Assembly (NCBI GenBank): GCA_016935435.1
Contig: JAFGQZ010000032.1
Span: forward strand, 1-40,876
DNA length: 40,876 nucleotides
Origin: Bacteroidales bacterium
GTDB lineage: Bacteria > Bacteroidota > Bacteroidia > Bacteroidales > UBA10428
Direction of reading: 5' to 3'
Within the stretch, counting starts at the first letter, position 1, and the number at the start of each line of letters is the position of its first letter. The notes under the pieces were generated by a model. It did not search any database, was not told the origin of the DNA, and worked only from the letters and a program-made list of their open reading frames with translations. Of the stretch, positions 8,955 through 17,762 are shown in pieces. The translations under genes and the position numbers were made by a program.

Positions 8955-9506
8955 TTGAAAGTTGGAAATCAATATATTATCCCTTTCAGAGGGCTTGCAC
9001 TGGGTATCCATACTTTTAGTTTCGTGATATCGAATGAGTTCTTTGAAGAGTATAGCGAACTGGAAATTCCGGAGGGAAAGATAAATGCAGAAGTTACGCT
9101 GACAAAAAAAACAAGCTTGCTCGATTTGGGCATTGTTTTAAACGGTAGCGTAAAATTGCAATGCGACAGGTGCCTGGGGTATTTTGACTTTAACATTGAT
9201 ATTGACACACAATTGTTTGTTAAGTTTAAAGAAGAACCCGAAGAGCCTGATGAAAATGTAATGTTCCTGCACCCAAATGACGATTTGCTCGATCTCGGGC
9301 AATTCTTCCTGGATAACATCGGGCTGAACATCCCGATACAAAAATATCACCCAAGGGACAAACAAGGCCATTCAACATGCGATAAAAACATGATGGATTA
9401 TTTAAGCAAACACTCTGCAAGGGAAACAAAAAACAGCGATGACAATATCGACCCAAGGTGGTCGAAACTTAAAGATTTATTGAACGAAGGAAATAAAAAC
9501 GAATAA
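8955..9506 (+). CDS. YceD/DUF177 family protein
   Basis: The 183-residue protein matches the YceD (DUF177) family, small proteins linked to 23S rRNA accumulation and almost always encoded just before rpmF. The central CDRCLGYFDFNIDID segment is the family core, where a CxxC precedes a beta-strand; the C-terminus is charged and variable. The only usable start is the TTG at 8955: the frame opens after a TAA at 8940 and the next Met falls deep in the domain. AGGAAG immediately upstream could act as a weak ribosome-binding site. It is the first gene of the rpmF-plsX-fabH operon. Confidence 0.85.
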   Translation: MKVGNQYIIPFRGLALGIHTFSFVISNEFFEEYSELEIPEGKINAEVTLTKKTSLLDLGIVLNGSVKLQCDRCLGYFDFNIDIDTQLFVKFKEEPEEPDENVMFLHPNDDLLDLGQFFLDNIGLNIPIQKYHPRDKQGHSTCDKNMMDYLSKHSARETKNSDDNIDPRWSKLKDLLNEGNKNE

Positions 9507-9508
9507 AA

Positions 9509-9694
9509 ATGGCACATCCGAAGAGAAAACATTCGAAGACCAGAAGGGACAAAAGACGCACACACTACAAAGCCGAGGCACCTACCCTGGCAACCTGCCA
9601 AAACTGCGGGGCAACCATTCAGTACCACCGAGTATGTCCGGAATGCGGACATTATAAAGGGAAACTTGCAATCGAAAAAGAAGCAGCTGTTTAA
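9509..9694 (+). CDS. rpmF: 50S ribosomal protein L32
   Basis: The 61-residue basic protein starts MAHPKRKHSKTRRDKRRTHY and has a four-Cys zinc ribbon (CQNCG ... CPECG) at about residues 32-49. This is the zinc-binding form of L32, found on the large subunit near the exit-tunnel side. It begins 2 bp after the YceD stop and precedes plsX by 15 bp, the common bacterial order. Confidence 0.97.
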   Translation: MAHPKRKHSKTRRDKRRTHYKAEAPTLATCQNCGATIQYHRVCPECGHYKGKLAIEKEAAV

Positions 9695-9709
9695 TCCTTA
9701 GTACAGGCG

Positions 9710-10651
9710 ATGAGAATTGGCGTAGATATTCTTGGTGGCGATTTCGCCCCGGAAGCAACTGTCCATGGCTCGATATTGGCTTATCAGGAACTGAAAGACA
9801 AAGCTAAACTCGTGTTGTTTGGCAACCAGGATCAAATTCATGCCCTATGCCGCGAAGCCGGCTTCGATGCATCGGTTTTTGAAATTGTGCATACCACCGA
9901 GCACATTGGTATGGATGAATATCCGGCCAAGGCTTTTAAAGAAAAACCTAATGCCAGCATTGTTTTGGGCTTTAAACACCTGCATGCCGGCAATATCGAT
10001 GGTTTTGGCAGCGCCGGTAATACCGGGGCAATGCTTGTGGGCGCCATGCATATTGTCAAATCAATCCCTGGGGTAATAAGGCCTTGTATTACCGCCCCTA
10101 TACCTAAAGACTCCGAAAAACCTACCCTGGTGCTCGATGCCGGTTTAAACCCCGACATTAAACCAGATGTAATGTACCAGTATGCCATTCTCGGGTCGCT
10201 TTATGCCGAACTGGTTTTCCATATCGAAAACCCACGGGTGGCCCTGTTTAATATTGGTGCCGAAGAAGAAAAAGGCAATTTGCTTACCAAAGCCACCTAC
10301 CAGGCCATGAAAGGAACAAAAGACTTCAATTTTGTAGGCAATGTTGAAGGCACCGATTTGTTCAGTAACGATGTAGATGTAATTGTTTGCGATGGTTTTG
10401 TTGGCAACACAATTTTAAAAGGGGCCGAAGCATTTTATAAACTTATCCGAAAAAGAAAAATCAAAGACGATTTTTTTAACAGGTTCGACTTTACCAATTA
10501 TGGAGGGACCCCTGTACTTGGCATTAATGCCCCTGCAATTATCGCACATGGCATTTCGAACGATAAGGCCATTAAAAATATGATACTCCATACGGCCACA
10601 GTTATTGAATCGAAACTTACCGAAAAAATCAAACAAGCATTTGGAGAATGA
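9710..10651 (+). CDS. plsX: Phosphate acyltransferase PlsX
   Basis: The 313-residue protein matches PlsX, which converts acyl-ACP to acyl-phosphate for glycerol-3-phosphate acylation by PlsY, the entry to phospholipid synthesis. The N-terminus MRIGVDILGGDFAPEATVHG is the family hallmark (usually MGGDxxP; here LGGDFAP). Glycine-rich GSAGNTGAMLVGA and VCDGFVGNTILKGAE blocks are also present. The length is slightly below the usual ~330 residues. The TGA overlaps the fabH ATG by 4 bp (ATGA), suggesting translational coupling. Confidence 0.96.
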   Translation: MRIGVDILGGDFAPEATVHGSILAYQELKDKAKLVLFGNQDQIHALCREAGFDASVFEIVHTTEHIGMDEYPAKAFKEKPNASIVLGFKHLHAGNIDGFGSAGNTGAMLVGAMHIVKSIPGVIRPCITAPIPKDSEKPTLVLDAGLNPDIKPDVMYQYAILGSLYAELVFHIENPRVALFNIGAEEEKGNLLTKATYQAMKGTKDFNFVGNVEGTDLFSNDVDVIVCDGFVGNTILKGAEAFYKLIRKRKIKDDFFNRFDFTNYGGTPVLGINAPAIIAHGISNDKAIKNMILHTATVIESKLTEKIKQAFGE

Positions 10652-11646
10652 GTATAATTAGGGCTGCTATTACAGGAGTTGGAGGATATGTACCCGACTA
10701 TGTTCTCGATAATTTTGAACTTAGCCAGATGGTCGATACTTCCGACGAATGGATCATGCAACGTATTGGCATTAAGGAAAGACGCATACTGAAAGAACCT
10801 GGCAAAGCTACCTCTGATATGGCTGTAAGGGCTATTACAGAACTGCTGGAGAAAACCAATACCGACCCCGATGAAATAGACCTGCTTGTATGCCCTACAA
10901 TTACAAGCGATATGCCTTTCCCCTCAACAGCAAATATTATTGGCTATAAACTCGGACTGAAAAAAGCTTTTACTTTCGACATTAGTGCTGCCTGTTCGGG
11001 TTTTATTTACGGGCTGGAAATAGTTTCGAGGCTTGTTGAAAACGGCACCTATAAAAAAGCTGTCCTTGTTGGTGCCGACATGATGTCGTCGGTTACAGAT
11101 TATACTGATCGGACAACCTGCCCGCTGTTTGGCGATGGCGCAGGGGCTGTGCTAATTGAGCCTGTCACTGAAGAAGTTGGTGTAATCGATCGTATTATCG
11201 GATACGATGGTTCGGGAATTGCCAACCTGCACATGAAAGCAGGTGGCTCATTAAAACCTGCCTCGCACGAAACTGTCGATAACCGCGAACACTTTGTTTA
11301 CCAGGAGGGCCAAACAGTTTTTAAAGCTGCCGTTTCAAAAATGTCTGACCTTTCGGTTGAAATAATGAAACGCAACAATATTGAACCTGAAAACCTTGCT
11401 TATTTAATACCCCACCAGGCCAACAAAAGAATTATTGAAGCCGTAGGAAAGCGGATGGGTATCAGAACCGATCAGGTAATCATGAACATCGAAAGGTATG
11501 GCAACACTACTGCTGCAACCATTCCGCTATGTTTGTGGGACTTTGAGAAAAAACTCAAAAAAGGCGATAACCTTATCTTAACTGCCTTTGGGGCAGGCTT
11601 CACCTTTGGGAGCATACTCCTCCGATGGGCATACGATCCAGAATAA
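10648..11646 (+). CDS. fabH: 3-oxoacyl-ACP synthase III
   Basis: The 332-residue ketosynthase III condenses an acyl-CoA primer with malonyl-ACP to start fatty acid synthesis. The catalytic triad is intact: Cys116 in DISAACSGF, His256 in IPHQANKRI and Asn286 in YGNTTAATIP. The thiolase-like fold motif GDGAGAVLIE is present. It overlaps plsX by 4 bp and is followed by a strong terminator, so it ends the operon. Branched-chain primer preference, common in Bacteroidota, cannot be read from the sequence. Confidence 0.97.
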   Translation: MSIIRAAITGVGGYVPDYVLDNFELSQMVDTSDEWIMQRIGIKERRILKEPGKATSDMAVRAITELLEKTNTDPDEIDLLVCPTITSDMPFPSTANIIGYKLGLKKAFTFDISAACSGFIYGLEIVSRLVENGTYKKAVLVGADMMSSVTDYTDRTTCPLFGDGAGAVLIEPVTEEVGVIDRIIGYDGSGIANLHMKAGGSLKPASHETVDNREHFVYQEGQTVFKAAVSKMSDLSVEIMKRNNIEPENLAYLIPHQANKRIIEAVGKRMGIRTDQVIMNIERYGNTTAATIPLCLWDFEKKLKKGDNLILTAFGAGFTFGSILLRWAYDPE

Positions 11647-11651
11647 AATTC

Positions 11652-11681
11652 AAACCCGGGAAATAACCCGGGTTTTTTTTT
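11652..11681 (+). terminator. Rho-independent terminator after fabH
   Basis: AAACCCGGG at 11652-11660 and CCCGGGTTT at 11667-11675 form a 9-bp perfect stem with the loop AAATAA, followed by an uninterrupted T run. It separates fabH from the bactofilin/ATP synthase operon. Confidence 0.95.
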
Positions 11682-11738
11682 CGTTTATATCAAACGAGTT
11701 TTTTATCTTTACTCAATATAACTATAAAAACTTACTAA

Positions 11739-12131
11739 ATGGCAAACAGAATAGATGCACCTTCCGATCCGGTCCGCAACCAAATAGGCACAGGAACACT
11801 TATTAAAGGGAATATTGAATCGGGCGGCGATATCAGGTTTGATGGCAACCTTGTAGGCAATATCAGAACAAAAGGAAAAGTTGTTATAGGTTCAACCGGC
11901 GAAATTAAAGGAGAAGTATTTTGCAACTCATCAATTATTGAAGGGAAAATTGAAGGGAAAATTATAGTTGATGAATTATTGACCCTTAACAGTACAGCAG
12001 TTATCATAGGCGATATCGTTGCGAAAAAACTGGCCATTGAACCAGGTGCACGGTTTACCGGAACTTGTAATATGAGCAGTGGATATGAACAACCAAAAGA
12101 AACCACCAAGCCCGAAGACAAAAAACCTTAA
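11739..12131 (+). CDS. Bactofilin (polymer-forming cytoskeletal protein)
   Basis: The 130-residue protein is a bactofilin (DUF583). A short disordered N-terminus is followed by a right-handed beta-helix core of short repeating strands rich in Gly, Val and Ile (GTLIKGNIESGGDIRFDGNLVGNIRTKGKVVIGSTGEIKGEV in outline) and a charged disordered tail (about residue 110 on). Bactofilins polymerise without nucleotides and act as membrane-associated scaffolds for cell shape or wall enzymes. It heads the ATP synthase operon and its 3' end overlaps the AtpZ-like gene by 47 bp. An imperfect -7 (TATCTTTA at 11704-11711) lies upstream. Confidence 0.9.
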   Translation: MANRIDAPSDPVRNQIGTGTLIKGNIESGGDIRFDGNLVGNIRTKGKVVIGSTGEIKGEVFCNSSIIEGKIEGKIIVDELLTLNSTAVIIGDIVAKKLAIEPGARFTGTCNMSSGYEQPKETTKPEDKKP

Positions 12132-12324
12132 CACATACGCCCGCTATTCCAGCCTTGCATTCGAAATGTTTTTCATAATGCTGGGCTGTGTTTATGGTGG
12201 CATAAAACTCGATGCATTGTTAAACTCTAAACCCCTCTTAACAGCATCGTTGTCGTTTCTAGGTGTAATTCTGGCAATTTGGTTTGCACTGAAAGATATT
12301 TTGCGAAAACAAAAAAATGAATAA
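12085..12324 (+). CDS. AtpZ/AtpI family ATP synthase accessory protein
   Basis: The 79-residue protein has a short polar N-terminus and two transmembrane helices (about residues 25-42 and 51-70: FEMFFIMLGCVYGGIKLDALL and LTASLSFLGVILAIWFAL), the layout of AtpZ. AtpZ-type proteins help ion uptake or c-ring assembly of the ATP synthase. The ATG at 12085 (or the GTG at 12079) is the last start before the first helix, so the gene must begin inside bactofilin. It overlaps the next gene by 8 bp. Confidence 0.8.
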   Translation: MNNQKKPPSPKTKNLNTYARYSSLAFEMFFIMLGCVYGGIKLDALLNSKPLLTASLSFLGVILAIWFALKDILRKQKNE

Positions 12325-12709
12325 TAAAACCTGCCGGCGTTTTCTGCTTAAATCATTAACAATTCTTGTTATTGCTACATTAGCAGGTATATTTATCTTC
12401 CCCTATATAAACCATCCTGTCAGATGGTTTTTCCCCCTTGCGCCCACAGCAACATTTGGCATTAATGTTTTAGCCTTTTTTCTGGCTGCCACACAAACCG
12501 TCCGAAAAAATTTCAACCTTCAGCTTTTATTCCTCTTTGGAATTAAGTTTTTTGCATACCTTGCCCTAAGCATCCTCTTCTTTGTTTTTGAACCTAAAAC
12601 CCAAATCCGCTTATTATATATTGCTTTTGTTTTTGGCTTATATCTTTCAAATACAATAGTTTTATTACTGGACATAATGAAGTTTAACAAAACTTCAGCA
12701 AACAGTTAA
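12317..12709 (+). CDS. Four-helix membrane protein of the ATP synthase operon (AtpI-like)
   Basis: The 130-residue protein has four hydrophobic helices separated by short loops (about residues 12-30, 40-60, 68-90 and 100-120) and positively charged loops. Position between atpZ and atpB and the 4-TM plan suggest an AtpI-like protein, the c-ring assembly factor, although sequence similarity to AtpI is not obvious to me. Its start overlaps the AtpZ-like gene by 8 bp, so translation is probably coupled. Confidence 0.65.
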   Translation: MNNKTCRRFLLKSLTILVIATLAGIFIFPYINHPVRWFFPLAPTATFGINVLAFFLAATQTVRKNFNLQLLFLFGIKFFAYLALSILFFVFEPKTQIRLLYIAFVFGLYLSNTIVLLLDIMKFNKTSANS

Positions 12710-12761
12710 CAGAATTCAAATAGTTTTTTAACTTTAATAGAAAATTTAGAATTTAAGAAAG

Positions 12762-13883
12762 ATGATTGAGGGTAAAGTGATTAAGCTGGTTCTTGCCATA
12801 TTCGCACTCTATCTATCGCAAAACACTTTGGGTTCCGATACTACCGGTAACTTACCGGTTGCCGTTCAGCATAATGCACATGCTGAAAACCATAGTGCTG
12901 ATGGGCACGGAAAATTTGAAGCCGGAAAATTTATGTTTGAGCACATCGAAGATGCTTACGAATGGCACATATTAAGCTGGAAAGATAACCATATAAGTGT
13001 TCCGCTGCCCGTAATATTATATAGCCGCGAAAAAGGCCTGAACATATTTATGTCATCGAAACTCAAACATGGACATGCAGAATATAAAGGCTTTTTTATT
13101 TCGCACGAACCACCACACGAAAACCGTATAGTAGAGAGGTTGGGAAACGGTGAAATTGTTGCCCCTTTAGATGTATCGGTTACCAAAAACATTGCTTCGC
13201 TGTTTGTTGGCATTATTATTATCCTTACAATATTCCTGTCGGTTGCAAAAGCATATAACCAACGACCATTGCAAGCCCCACGAGGGTTACAATCGTGGGT
13301 TGAGCCAATGATAATCTTTGTGCGCGACGAGATTGCACGGCCTTCAATTGGCGAAAAGAAATTCGAAAAGTTTATGCCTTATTTGCTTACCGTATTCTTT
13401 TTTATCTGGATCAACAATATGCTGGGACTGGTACCAATACCACCGGGCGGAGCCAACCTTACCGGCAATATTGCTGTAACCATGGTGTTGGCCTTGTTTA
13501 CCTTTATTCTTACAACCATTCATGGCACAAAAGTATATTGGGGGCACATATTTAATACCCCCGGCGTGCCGTGGTGGCTGAAAATACCTATTCCGCTTAT
13601 GCCCTTTGTCGAGCTTATTGGGGTGTTTACAAAACCCTTTGTGCTTATGGTACGTTTGTTTGCCAATATCACAGCAGGCCATATTATCGCCATGGGGTTC
13701 CTGTCGCTTATTTTTCTGTTCGGGCAAATGAACCAGTTATTTGGGTACGGGGTTTCTGTAATATCAGTGTTTTTCCTAATTTTTATGACATTTTTGGAAT
13801 TGCTGGTAGCATTTATCCAGGCTTATGTATTTACTTTTCTCTCGGCTGTTTATTTTGGAATGGCCGTTGAAGAACATCATTAA
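12762..13883 (+). CDS. atpB: F1Fo ATP synthase subunit a
   Basis: The 373-residue stator channel protein carries the proton half-channels. The essential arginine is Arg298 in MVRLFANITAGHIIA and the late Gln353 is in AFIQAYVFTFLSAVYFG. Compared with about 270 residues in E. coli it has an N-terminal extension of about 140 residues: a signal-like helix (residues 5-20) and a periplasmic, His-rich segment before the first core helix. Such extensions are typical of Bacteroidota subunit a. It starts 52 bp after the 4-TM gene; TAACTTTA at about 12729 could be a weak internal -7. Confidence 0.95.
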   Translation: MIEGKVIKLVLAIFALYLSQNTLGSDTTGNLPVAVQHNAHAENHSADGHGKFEAGKFMFEHIEDAYEWHILSWKDNHISVPLPVILYSREKGLNIFMSSKLKHGHAEYKGFFISHEPPHENRIVERLGNGEIVAPLDVSVTKNIASLFVGIIIILTIFLSVAKAYNQRPLQAPRGLQSWVEPMIIFVRDEIARPSIGEKKFEKFMPYLLTVFFFIWINNMLGLVPIPPGGANLTGNIAVTMVLALFTFILTTIHGTKVYWGHIFNTPGVPWWLKIPIPLMPFVELIGVFTKPFVLMVRLFANITAGHIIAMGFLSLIFLFGQMNQLFGYGVSVISVFFLIFMTFLELLVAFIQAYVFTFLSAVYFGMAVEEHH

Positions 13884-13903
13884 TAATTTAACAATAAAGT
13901 ACT

Positions 13904-14164
13904 ATGTTACTTAACTTAATTCAAGAAGCAACCGGGGCTATAGATGTTAGCTCAATCGGACATGGCATTGCAGGCTTAGGGGCTGGTATTGCCGCCATAG
14001 GGGCCGGCATGGGTATTGGCCGTATCGGCGGAAACGCTATGGAAGCAATTGCCCGGCAGCCCGAAGCTGCCGGCGATATCCGCACCAACATGATTGTTGC
14101 CGCTGCACTTATCGAAGGGGTTGCCCTTTTTGCGGTTATTGTTGCACTTTTAGCTGCATTGTAA
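13904..14164 (+). CDS. atpE: F1Fo ATP synthase subunit c
   Basis: The 86-residue protein has two helices. The first has the Gly/Ala packing motif GAGIAAIGAGMGIGRIGG. The polar loop is ARQPEA, and the second helix carries the ion-binding Glu in AALIEGVALFAV. The ring of this subunit drives rotation. The Glu is followed by Gly-Val rather than Ser/Thr and the first helix lacks the Gln of classical Na+-binding c subunits, which favours proton coupling; this is an inference. An N-terminal stretch of about 18 residues precedes the first helix. Confidence 0.96.
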   Translation: MLLNLIQEATGAIDVSSIGHGIAGLGAGIAAIGAGMGIGRIGGNAMEAIARQPEAAGDIRTNMIVAAALIEGVALFAVIVALLAAL

Positions 14165-14228
14165 CACATTTTCGGGGAGTGGTTAGCGGTTGGCTGTTCT
14201 GCTCCCCCTTTATTTAATTTTTTGTACT

Positions 14229-14723
14229 ATGGGACTTTTAATGCCACATTTCGGGACAATTATATGGATGACTATTTCTTTCATAATTGTCTTCCTTATT
14301 TTGAAAAAATTTGCCTGGAAACCAATTCTAAATTCACTTAAAACCAGGGACAAATCGATTGAGGATGCACTATTATCGGCCGATCGCACCCGCAAAGAAA
14401 TGCAAAAAATTCAGGCCGACAACGAAATAATACTGGCCGAAGCAAAACTCGAACGCGATAAAATATTGAAAGAAGCCCGCGATTTAAAAGAAAATATAAT
14501 TAACGAGGCAAAACAAAAAGCTGTTGAAGAATCGGGAAAAATACTCGATAGTGCCCGTGAAGCATTGAAAGCCGAACGTCTGGCAGTGGTAAAAGAAATT
14601 AAAGAACAAATAGCCGGCCTTTCGATAGCTATTGCCGAAAAAATACTCCAGGAAAAACTTGAAACCAGTAACGAACAAAAGGTTGTAATTGAGAAATTCA
14701 TTCACGACTTAAAATTAAATTAA
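14229..14723 (+). CDS. atpF: F1Fo ATP synthase subunit b
   Basis: The 164-residue stator protein has one N-terminal membrane helix (about residues 9-28), the KKFAWKPILNSLKTRDKSIEDAL junction, then a long charged right-handed coiled coil that reaches F1. I chose the ATG at 14229 (MGLLMPHFGTIIW), which gives the standard Bacteroidota length; a TTG at 14190 would add 13 unconserved residues. It lies 13 bp before atpH. Confidence 0.94.
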   Translation: MGLLMPHFGTIIWMTISFIIVFLILKKFAWKPILNSLKTRDKSIEDALLSADRTRKEMQKIQADNEIILAEAKLERDKILKEARDLKENIINEAKQKAVEESGKILDSAREALKAERLAVVKEIKEQIAGLSIAIAEKILQEKLETSNEQKVVIEKFIHDLKLN

Positions 14724-14736
14724 TATCGAAAAGGCA

Positions 14737-15276
14737 ATGAACGAAGGGATAATTACTGCAAGATATGCCAAAGCTCTTTTCCACTCTGCCGAAGAAGAAC
14801 AAAAAGCCGAAATAGTTCATGGCGATATTTTTGCCCTTAGCCTTGTGGCTGAAGAATCGCCTGAATTTATAGAATTTCTTGAAAGCCCGATAGTTAAAGA
14901 AACAGAAAAAATCGGTCTGTTTGAAAAGCTGTTTCAGGATAAAATAGATACACTTACATTTAATTTCCTGGAATTATTGGTTAAAAATAAACGTGAACAG
15001 TTTCTGCCATCAATTTGCAGGCATTATATTAGCCTTTACAAAGAAAAATCGGGAGTAAAAGAGGCTACTATCATAACTGCAACCCCTTTATTTGAAGAAG
15101 ACAAACAAGAAATAAAACACCTGGTTTTTCGAAAACTAAAAGTTGAATTTGAGATGCAGGAAAAAGTTGATCCTTCAATAATAGGCGGCTTTATCCTGCG
15201 AATAGAAGATCAACAAATTGATGCCAGTATTTCTTCAAAGCTTAAAAATATAAAAGCACAACTGATTAATTCTTAA
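14737..15276 (+). CDS. atpH: F1Fo ATP synthase subunit delta
   Basis: The 179-residue OSCP/delta protein begins [20 protein letters not shown], the family N-terminal motif. It ends with the conserved [26 protein letters not shown] block. It joins the top of the alpha3-beta3 head to the b stalk. Gaps to atpF (13 bp) and atpA (16 bp) fit one transcript. Confidence 0.95.
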   Translation: MNEGIITARYAKALFHSAEEEQKAEIVHGDIFALSLVAEESPEFIEFLESPIVKETEKIGLFEKLFQDKIDTLTFNFLELLVKNKREQFLPSICRHYISLYKEKSGVKEATIITATPLFEEDKQEIKHLVFRKLKVEFEMQEKVDPSIIGGFILRIEDQQIDASISSKLKNIKAQLINS

Positions 15277-15292
15277 TAAACTAAATATCGAT

Positions 15293-16867
15293 ATGTCGAC
15301 AATTAAACCTTCGGAAGTATCGAAAATACTTAAGCAACATTTAAAAGGGCTGTCAACCGATGTCCAACTTGAAGAAGTTGGTACGGTTTTACAGGTTGGC
15401 GACGGCATTGCCCGCATTTATGGCCTAAAAAATGTAAAGGCAAACGAAATGATTGAGTTTGACTCGGGTGTTAAAGGCATTGTATTAAACCTCGAAGAAG
15501 ATAATGTCGGGGCCGTCCTTTTGGGTTCATCCGATCTTGTTAAAGAAGGCCATTCTGTAAAACGTACAAACCGAATAGCATCGATACATGTTGGCGAAGG
15601 ATTGTTGGGCCGTATTATTAATACTATTGGCGAACCTATCGACGGCAAAGGCCCCATTATCGGGCAAACATACGAAATGCCTTTTGAACGTAAAGCCCCG
15701 GGGGTAATCTTCCGCCAACCTGTTACCGAACCGCTACAAACCGGGCTTAAGGCCGTCGATGCCATGATACCTATTGGCCGGGGCCAGCGCGAACTAATTA
15801 TTGGCGACCGGCAAACAGGAAAAACTGCCATTGCCATTGACACCATTATTAACCAAAAAGAATTTTACGATAAAGGTGAGCCTGTTTTTTGTATTTATGT
15901 TGCCGTTGGACAAAAAGGTTCAACAGTTGCCAATATTGCACGTACACTCGAAGCCCACGGGGCAATGAACTATACTGTTATAGTAGCATCAATGGCTTCT
16001 GAGCCCGCTGCCCTGCAGTTTTATGCCCCTTTTGCCGGGGTTTGTATAGGCGAATATTTCCGCGATACAGGTAGGCCTGCACTGATTGTTTACGACGACC
16101 TTTCGAAACAGGCCGTTTCGTACCGCGAGGTTTCGCTTTTGCTGCGCCGCCCTCCCGGACGAGAAGCCTATCCGGGCGATGTTTTTTACCTCCACTCCCG
16201 TTTATTGGAAAGGGCTGCCAAAATAATATCAAACGACGAGATTGCCGCTAACATGAACGATTTGCCCGATTCAATACGGCACCTGGTAAAAGGTGGTGGT
16301 TCGCTAACCGCACTGCCAATTATTGAAACCCAGGCCGGCGACGTTTCGGCATATATACCAACTAATGTTATTTCCATAACCGACGGACAAATATTCCTCG
16401 AATCGAACCTCTTCAATGCAGGTATCCGCCCGGCCATTAACGTTGGTATATCGGTATCGCGTGTAGGCGGAAATGCCCAGGTGAAAGCCATGAAGCGCAT
16501 TGCCGGCACACTTAAGCTCGACCAGGCCCAATACCGAGAACTTGAAGCTTTTGCAAAGTTCGGCTCCGAACTTGATGCCGCCACCCTGTCGATTCTTGAC
16601 AAAGGGGCAAAAAACGTTGAAATACTGAAACAAGGACAATACAGCCCCCTGCCCGTTGAAAAGCAAATTGCTATAATTTATTGTGGTACAAAGGGCTTAC
16701 TGGGTGAAGTGCCTATTGAGAAAGTCAAAGAATTTGAAAAAGAATTTCTTTACCTGCTCGAACTAAAACACGGCGATATTTTCGAAAGCCTTAAAAAAGG
16801 TGAGCTTAACAGCGAAATTGAAACCAGGCTTACAGCCATAGCTAAAGAAATTGCCGAACGAATATAA
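15293..16867 (+). CDS. atpA: F1Fo ATP synthase subunit alpha
   Basis: The 524-residue subunit has the non-catalytic nucleotide site with P-loop GDRQTGKT (171-178). Also present are the [31 protein letters not shown] block and the arginine-finger region ([19 protein letters not shown]). Length and motifs are standard. It alternates with beta subunits encoded on the other strand at 6504-8015, so the two transcripts must be balanced. Confidence 0.98.
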   Translation: MSTIKPSEVSKILKQHLKGLSTDVQLEEVGTVLQVGDGIARIYGLKNVKANEMIEFDSGVKGIVLNLEEDNVGAVLLGSSDLVKEGHSVKRTNRIASIHVGEGLLGRIINTIGEPIDGKGPIIGQTYEMPFERKAPGVIFRQPVTEPLQTGLKAVDAMIPIGRGQRELIIGDRQTGKTAIAIDTIINQKEFYDKGEPVFCIYVAVGQKGSTVANIARTLEAHGAMNYTVIVASMASEPAALQFYAPFAGVCIGEYFRDTGRPALIVYDDLSKQAVSYREVSLLLRRPPGREAYPGDVFYLHSRLLERAAKIISNDEIAANMNDLPDSIRHLVKGGGSLTALPIIETQAGDVSAYIPTNVISITDGQIFLESNLFNAGIRPAINVGISVSRVGGNAQVKAMKRIAGTLKLDQAQYRELEAFAKFGSELDAATLSILDKGAKNVEILKQGQYSPLPVEKQIAIIYCGTKGLLGEVPIEKVKEFEKEFLYLLELKHGDIFESLKKGELNSEIETRLTAIAKEIAERI

Positions 16868-16876
16868 CAGAATTGT

Positions 16877-17758
16877 ATGGCAAACCTTAAAGAAATCCGT
16901 ACACGGCTGGCATCGGTAAAAACTACACGGCAAATAACAAGTGCCATGAAAATGGTATCGGCTGCCAAATTGCGCAAATCGCAAGATGCTATTATACAAA
17001 TGCGGCCATACGCCAATGCATTGCAGCAGATTTTCAAGAACCTGTCGCAAAATGTTGAAAGCCCCGGAATAGATTTATATAAAAATACCCGCGAAGTACA
17101 TCGTGCATTATTTGTGGTAATTACTTCAAACAAAGGTTTGTGCGGGGCGTTCAACTCAAACATCACAAAAAAACTAATTGCCGATATTAACGAAGAATTT
17201 GCCCTATTGAACTCTGCCGGAAATGCCGAAATATTCTGCATAGGCAAAAAAGGGGCAGAACTTTTGCAGTCGAAAGGATTTAAAATAAACCATTCGAAAC
17301 ACGAAATTTTCGATAACCTAACCTATAAATCGGCCAGAGACATTGCCATAGGCCTTATCGATAAATACCTGAAAGGCGAATACGATTTGATTCGCCTGTA
17401 CTATAACAATTTCAAAAATGCCGGCACCCAGGTTGTTACCTGCGAACAATACCTGCCTTTCCCCATTGAACCTGTAAAAAACTATGAACAGGAATACCTC
17501 GACTATATTCTCGAGCCTTCAAAAGAAGAAATTATTACAGACTTAATCCCGAAGTCGTTAAAAATACAGTTCTATAAAGCCCTGCTCGAATCAAATGCTT
17601 CGGAACATGGCGCAAGAATGACCGCAATGCACAAAGCAACCGATAATGCCACAGAATTGATAAAAACTTTACAACTCGACTATAACAAAGCACGTCAGGC
17701 TTCCATTACTAACGAAATACTTGAAATTGTCGGCGGGGCCGAGGCTCTTAAGGGATAA
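16877..17758 (+). CDS. atpG: F1Fo ATP synthase subunit gamma
   Basis: The 293-residue rotor shaft has the N-terminal helix MANLKEIRTRLASVKTTRQITSAMKMVSAAKLRK and the C-terminal partner helix with the ALLESNASEHGARMTAMHKATDNA signature. The two form the coiled coil that turns inside alpha3-beta3. The GLCGAFNSNI strand motif is also present. It follows atpA by 9 bp and precedes the GT-C gene by 4 bp. Confidence 0.97.
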   Translation: MANLKEIRTRLASVKTTRQITSAMKMVSAAKLRKSQDAIIQMRPYANALQQIFKNLSQNVESPGIDLYKNTREVHRALFVVITSNKGLCGAFNSNITKKLIADINEEFALLNSAGNAEIFCIGKKGAELLQSKGFKINHSKHEIFDNLTYKSARDIAIGLIDKYLKGEYDLIRLYYNNFKNAGTQVVTCEQYLPFPIEPVKNYEQEYLDYILEPSKEEIITDLIPKSLKIQFYKALLESNASEHGARMTAMHKATDNATELIKTLQLDYNKARQASITNEILEIVGGAEALKG

Positions 17759-17762
17759 TGCC

